DNA from: Nicotiana tabacum
Lineage: Eukaryota; Streptophyta; Magnoliopsida; Solanales; Solanaceae
Direction: 5' to 3'
Assembly (NCBI RefSeq): GCF_000715075.1
Contig: NC_134087.1
Location: forward strand, 154,739,436-154,803,435
Length of the DNA stretch: 64,000 nt
Shown: positions 59,448 through 64,000 of the stretch, piece after piece
How the letters are laid out: each line of letters starts with the position of its first letter
How positions within the stretch are numbered: the first letter of the stretch is position 1
Made by a program: the position numbers and the translations under genes
Notes under the pieces: generated by a model
Told to the model about the DNA's origin: nothing
Seen by the model: only the letters and a program-made list of their open reading frames with translations
Database searches by the model: none

Positions 59448-60586
59448 TCCAAGTACTAGACATATCCTCTACATACAATCTTCTATTGGGCCGACCTTGG
59501 ATACATGCCGCTGGGGCTGTGACTTCTACGCTGCACTAGGCTGTGAAGTTTGAATGGAACCATCATGAGGTAATCATTCATGGAGATGGAAGTAACCCCA
59601 TTTACACCAGTCAAACTATCCCGGTTATCGAGAATAAAAGAAGGCTGGTGGAGAAACTTATCACGACATTGAGCATGTCAATGAAATTGAGAAGGACAAG
59701 TGGTGGAGTAACAAAATAGAAAGCATACTGGCATGGTCTTGGTATTAACCCGGCAAAGGGCTTGGGAAGAAACTCTAGGGCATTACCAAACCAATACAGT
59801 TGAAACGTCACCGCACAACTTTTGGGCTGGGATATTCATATACCTGGCAAGAATATATTGATTGGTTGCTGCCATGGCGTGGTCTTTATTACCCTCTCGA
59901 GAAACCAGTGCCACATCTGAGTCAGACTTTTCACCAGGCTAATAGAATATAGGGATCTACAGAGGAAGAAGCTTTGGCTAGGCTATGGAACCTGTTTCTA
60001 TAAGACGAGGATATGGATTGCAGTGTGATAGTGGAGGAAGAGGAGGAAGAAGGCCTCACCATTTAGACTGTGGATAAGGGATTTGTTCTCAAGAATTGGA
60101 CTGCCACACCATCTTGGGCCTGCCGAGTTCCTGGATAGCTTGGAAATTAGCCTGACTTGTTTTAATAGCCATTCTAGGCATTTAAGATATTTTTAGTATT
60201 TTGTTTTAAATAAGCATTTTGTTCTGAAATAATTGCTCGAGTAATCGAGCCGTACTTGTTTTGGATATTTTCAAATTTAATTAATGCATTGCTATTTATT
60301 ATTCATTATAATCTTTCACATTTTTAATCTACATCGTTATTACTACTTTCTCTGATAAACCGATGACTGTGACATGTAATGAGACAACTCAATATAAGGA
60401 TAGTGAATAAGAGGACGAAATACCTGAGGAAATTGTCAGGGAAGTTGGGAATTTTGAGAAAAACCTAAGTCCAACCAGGACGAAACTGAGGCAGTCAATT
60501 TGGGAGATTCCAAAACCGTCAAAAAGACTCTTATAAGCATTCACCTATCACCATCAGAAAAGGAAGAATAAAGAACGCCTTTTCAC
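59448..60586 (+). pseudogene. Ogre gag-pro fragment with G-patch
   Basis: Begins at the protease end (LLLGRPWIHAAGAVTSTLH), continues through VIIHGDGSNPIYTSQTIPVI and a G-patch-like PGKGLGKK region near 59750, then GLGYSYTWQEYIDWLLPWRG and an acidic tail, an AT-rich spacer (60170-60350) and the acidic start of pol, ending near 60568. It is homologous to 28552-27570 of Ogre-2, but on the plus strand and more decayed. No LTR is attached. Confidence 0.8.
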
Positions 60587-60986
60587 GTCGAGGGTGGTAG
60601 AGTAGCTCAGACGGCTCGACCAAATTGTGCCTGCCACTTGTGTCCTCAACGGATTCAATATGGCAAGCAAAACAACGAAAGGAGAAATTATCCTCCTGGT
60701 CACTATGGCCAGCACGACCTAAAACGCCAAATTCCATGACATTGAAGGGGACATGATATACAACGCCTTATTCGGGCGACCATGGATACACTGCGTAAGA
60801 GTGGTACCATCCACCCTCTACCAAATGATGAAATTCCCGGTAGAGGATGGGTTTAAGAACATATACGGGGAGCAACATGTGGAAAGGGAAGTGTTTGTGG
60901 TACGCAACGTAGCGTCGTCACCAATATCTCCACTATCAAAAGAGCCAAAGGATAATCAAACTTCGCCTTTGGCTAAGCTCGATTAA
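60587..60986 (+). pseudogene. Tat-2 protease, C-terminal part
   Basis: [20 protein letters not shown] at 60756-60815. It shares the TAG (60603) and TAA (60720) with copy 1, so these stops predate the duplication. The active-site part is missing at the junction. Confidence 0.85.
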
Positions 60987-63318
60987 ACACAGCAGAGGAC
61001 CGTACCGAGTCCTCGTCCAAAACGATAGGGACACATTGGATCTCGGAACACCGCCGGTGCATCCCACGATGAGGTAATACCACCTCTTTTTTTTCATTAT
61101 TTTACACTAACCCATATGCAGGCGCCCGATTAGGGCAGTCGATAGTACTAACACAACCCGAAGATCTTAAGGCCTTAACGACATCCATTGTACTCTTTTC
61201 CTTCGGCCGAACTTCTGTCCTGAAGAGGGTTTTCATCGGCAAGGTTTTTAATGAGGCAACACTTACACGCTACCTAAGGAGGATCCGAAAAGCATACAAG
61301 GCTTCTTTTGCACTCAACCTCGAACACTGGTGGGCACCTCCTTGGGAGGTCATCCACTCGGAAGAACCAGGGAACGACAAACAAGGTTCCAATAAGAAAT
61401 GATGTGTTGGGCCAAATGGTCAAGTGAACCGTGTCCGCATAAGCCGGACCCACGACAGCAAAACGACATGTACTTATGCCAAGCAATCAAAGAATATTTT
61501 TCGCCAAAGCATCTTGTACTCCAAAGGAGACTCAGCATTTTTTATGGTAAATATCCTTCGACCGAGAACGCCCTAAAATACTCGGAGACTAGCGCCAATG
61601 ACTCGGCACCCGCATGACCTCATGCCGGAACTTCGAACTCATAAGACTTTGACGAGGCAACATGGAAATCATGAAACATCTCCAAAAAGGAAAAACGTCC
61701 CGAAAACTCAGAGACTAGCATTGCAAACTCAGAAAATGCATGACCCTAGGGTCGGAATCTCAAAAATCATAAGCCCTCAATGAGGCAATTCTGAACTCAC
61801 GAGTAAAGGCCCCCGATCCTAATCAAACTCGGTGACTCGGAGATTGTCGCCAATTTCCATTCATTTAAAAACCCCGAGGCCGTAAGACCCCGAGAGGGTA
61901 GACTTGGTCTAATAAGACCTATTTAAGGAAACAACAAAAAACTTTAAGACCTCAACGACATGAAAAAACTATAAGACCTCAATGGCATGAAAAAAATTGT
62001 AAGGCCTCAAGGGCATGAAAAAAATTGTAAGGCCTCAAGGGCATGAAAAAACTGTAAGACCTCAACGACATGAAAAAAACCTGTTAGACCTCAATGGCAT
62101 GAAAAACTTGTAAGACCTCAATGCCATGAGAACTTTGTAAGACCTTACTATATGCATAAACTCGATCCCGATGTTTAGGCTATATATCGAACTTGTAAGA
62201 CCCCTGAAAAGGTATACCCTTGATATAGACGCCCAAAATACTACACTCGGGACCAAAAATGGCTCCGGTCAAACACAAATAACTACGGTCATGTGGCTGT
62301 ACCAGTCAAATTAACGCGACATGGGGACGCCCGACCGTCGCTATAAAATCATAGGCCATTACTTTGAATCTACTTCGAAAAGAACAGGTTAAACAGGCTA
62401 CCCTCGACAGGCAAAACAGCTTCGACCATGTCAGCTCCAAATCATAAGGCTTCGAGCTACTCAGCCTACGAGCTAAACCTTTCGAGGTGCCCGAACATCG
62501 CCTCAAATAACTTGAAATCGAGGTTCTTCTAGAACTAACAATGGTTCAGGCAAAATCAGTTCAAAAAGTCCTTAACGAGAGGAAAACAACGCCTACATAT
62601 GCCTAAGGGCAAAGCGTAAGAGCCATTGTCTCCAGCCTAACGAGCCTCAGGGCCACAAACTAAAAGGACGCAACGACCAAAAGCATAAGAGCCACTGTCA
62701 CCAGCTTAAAATTTGAAAGCTTGAGGGTCAAAATGGCTCAAGTCGTAACCCAATTCGGAGATTGGACTCAAAATAGCTAACTATACATGCCTAAGGGCAA
62801 GGTGTAAGAGCAGTTGTCACCAGCCTGCGCAAATACAAAACTTAAGGGTCAATTGCACTCGAGTTGAAACCCGACTCGCCGACTGAACCCAAAATAATTA
62901 AAATACAAATGCCCAAGGGGCAAGGCGTAAGAGCCATTGCCGCCTGCCCATATAGACACAAAAGCTTGAGGGTTGAATGGGCTCGAGTCGAAGCCCGACT
63001 CGGAGACTAAACCCAAAACCTTTGAGCAAAAGCGTAAGAGCTCTAACGCCAGCTTACACTAAAGGTCACATCGATCGAGCGCGTAAGAGCCTCCGTGCCT
63101 ACCTAATCAGCCCCAGGTCCATATCACAAATATAATGATTCTTACCAACTCTGAAACCAGTCCGCCTGGTCAGAAATAAAGAAGAAAGGGGTACAAAAGT
63201 AATAAAACCTCAAGTTTTTCTTTTATCTACAGATGTGAAAAAGTATATTATCCATCTACAAACATTCTCTGAAGATATCACATACAAGATGGAAAATTCT
63301 ATGCCCCTCCCCTAAAGG
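60987..63318 (+). other. RT-less spacer of Tat-2
   Basis: Counterpart of 48992-51325, with the 27-28-bp array (61944-62160) and the ~115-bp array (62593-63113). No RT or integrase motif. Confidence 0.75.
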
Positions 63319-64000
63319 CTATGGCCTACCAGCCTCATCTTCACTCTCCTCAGCGTCGGATAGAAGTAACCGAGCATCACGCTCGTCCGCCCTCATTTGG
63401 GCCAACTCTTCCGGGAGAACAAAACCCCTAGCACCGATCTCCTCGAGAAACGTTCTTTGAGATCTGCAAATAGCATATTCTTTGATCCTCTCTTCACAAT
63501 CGAGGACCCTCTTCAACTCAGCTTGGGCATCAGTGGCATCCTTCAAATAAATTGCTATCCCCTAATCAGCCTTAGCCCGGCTCAGTGCAGCTTTAGTCCG
63601 GGCATCAACGATCTCATCCCTGACCTTTGAAAGTTTGGATTTGAGCTTCGTGATCATATCCACTTGAACTCAAGCATTATCACGAGCTAAGCGGAGTTGG
63701 ACCTCGAAGGAAGGAACTTTAGCTAAGGCACCCTTCTCCTCTGAAGCATGAACCTGCGCCTGAGCTCTTAGCTCTACATAGTCATTCCTAATTCGGTCGG
63801 CTTCACCCCTGAGGAATTCCAGGGCCTCCGTCTTTTTCTGCAGCTGGGATAAGCGAAGAGTTAACCTAAGAAGTTAAAAAGCAAAATGCATACCCACCCG
63901 GGATGGGAAATTACCTGCTCCATCAAATAGCTCTCGTAATTCAAGCTCCGGTACGCTTCATATCACCAGTGTGTTAAATCAAGTTCCTTCTCCTCACAAA
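63319..64000 (-). pseudogene. Tat-2 antisense ORF, 3' part
   Basis: Coiled-coil exon at 63319-63843 ending DARLLLSDAEESED, then the intron (about 63844-63914) with the same GT-AG ends, then the previous exon to the window edge. At about 63770 this copy keeps an arginine codon where copy 1 has TGA; the later two stops are shared. Confidence 0.75.

Larger units (their letters stand above)
60587..64000 (+). mobile_element. Second copy of the RT-less Tat segment (Tat-2)
   Basis: Matches 48592-52007 almost base for base with an offset of 11,993-11,995. It includes the protease end, the RT-less spacer, both tandem arrays and the 3' part of the antisense ORF, and continues past the window. Its left edge joins the Ogre fragment directly at GTCGAGGG. 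Confidence 0.9.

Noticed and set aside
1..64000. tRNA, rRNA or intact host protein genes
   Set aside because: None found by reading; all coding resemblance is to retrotransposon proteins. Primer-site matches to tRNA ends are too short to be tRNA genes.

Overview
The window is plant repeat DNA. I see no intact host gene and no RNA gene. It is a stack of long-LTR Ty3/gypsy retrotransposons (Ogre/Tat and Tekay/Del types) with one L1-type LINE, in several layers of nesting. The LTR sequences, a DUF7745-type ORF1, a G-patch gag-pro and a gypsy antisense ORF together suggest a large-genome Solanaceae species, probably Nicotiana-like. That assignment rests on my memory of these families, not on a search.

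Layout. 1-7955: the 5' half of an Ogre-type element on the minus strand (Ogre-1), with a 4.06 kb LTR (3896-7955), a tRNA-Arg-like primer site and a decayed ORF1 (705-2752). 7956-10065: two old minus-strand Tekay-type LTR fragments. 10066-46303: a plus-strand Tekay chromovirus. Its 5' LTR is split by a second minus-strand Ogre-type element (Ogre-2, 10161-35776, target duplication GTGCG/GTGCA). The left LTR of Ogre-2 in turn holds a solo LTR (12008-14431, duplication TTGAC/TCGAC) and a 5.1 kb LINE (17058-22148, 16-bp duplication, poly-A tail). The right LTR of Ogre-2 holds a small CACTA-like insert and an expanded TA microsatellite. Subtracting these inserts brings the two Ogre-2 LTRs to about the same length, which supports the nesting model.

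46456-57019: a plus-strand Tat-type element (Tat-1) with gag and protease but no reverse transcriptase, RNase H or integrase. Its 3' half carries an antisense coding unit with consensus GT-AG introns on the minus strand, and a separate antisense TATA box sits next to the 3' LTR. Three tandem ~413-bp blocks follow that LTR. 57020-58384: unassigned DNA and an LTR fragment. 58385-59447: a diverged minus-strand Tat LTR with the same antisense TATA layout. 59448-60586: a plus-strand Ogre gag-pro fragment. 60587-64000: a second, nearly identical copy of the RT-less Tat segment, running off the end.

All coding regions are broken. Many in-frame stops fit C-to-T decay of CAG, CAA or CGA, as expected for old methylated repeats. 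The most interesting features are: the intron-bearing antisense gene on an RT-less element; a hairpin present four times around the Ogre ORFs whose inner stem changes on both sides together; a second primer-site-like decamer inside the U5 of both Ogre LTR families; a hairpin-bearing tandem array in the Tekay LTR; and clusters of CGC/GCG dyads at a similar place in several otherwise different LTRs.
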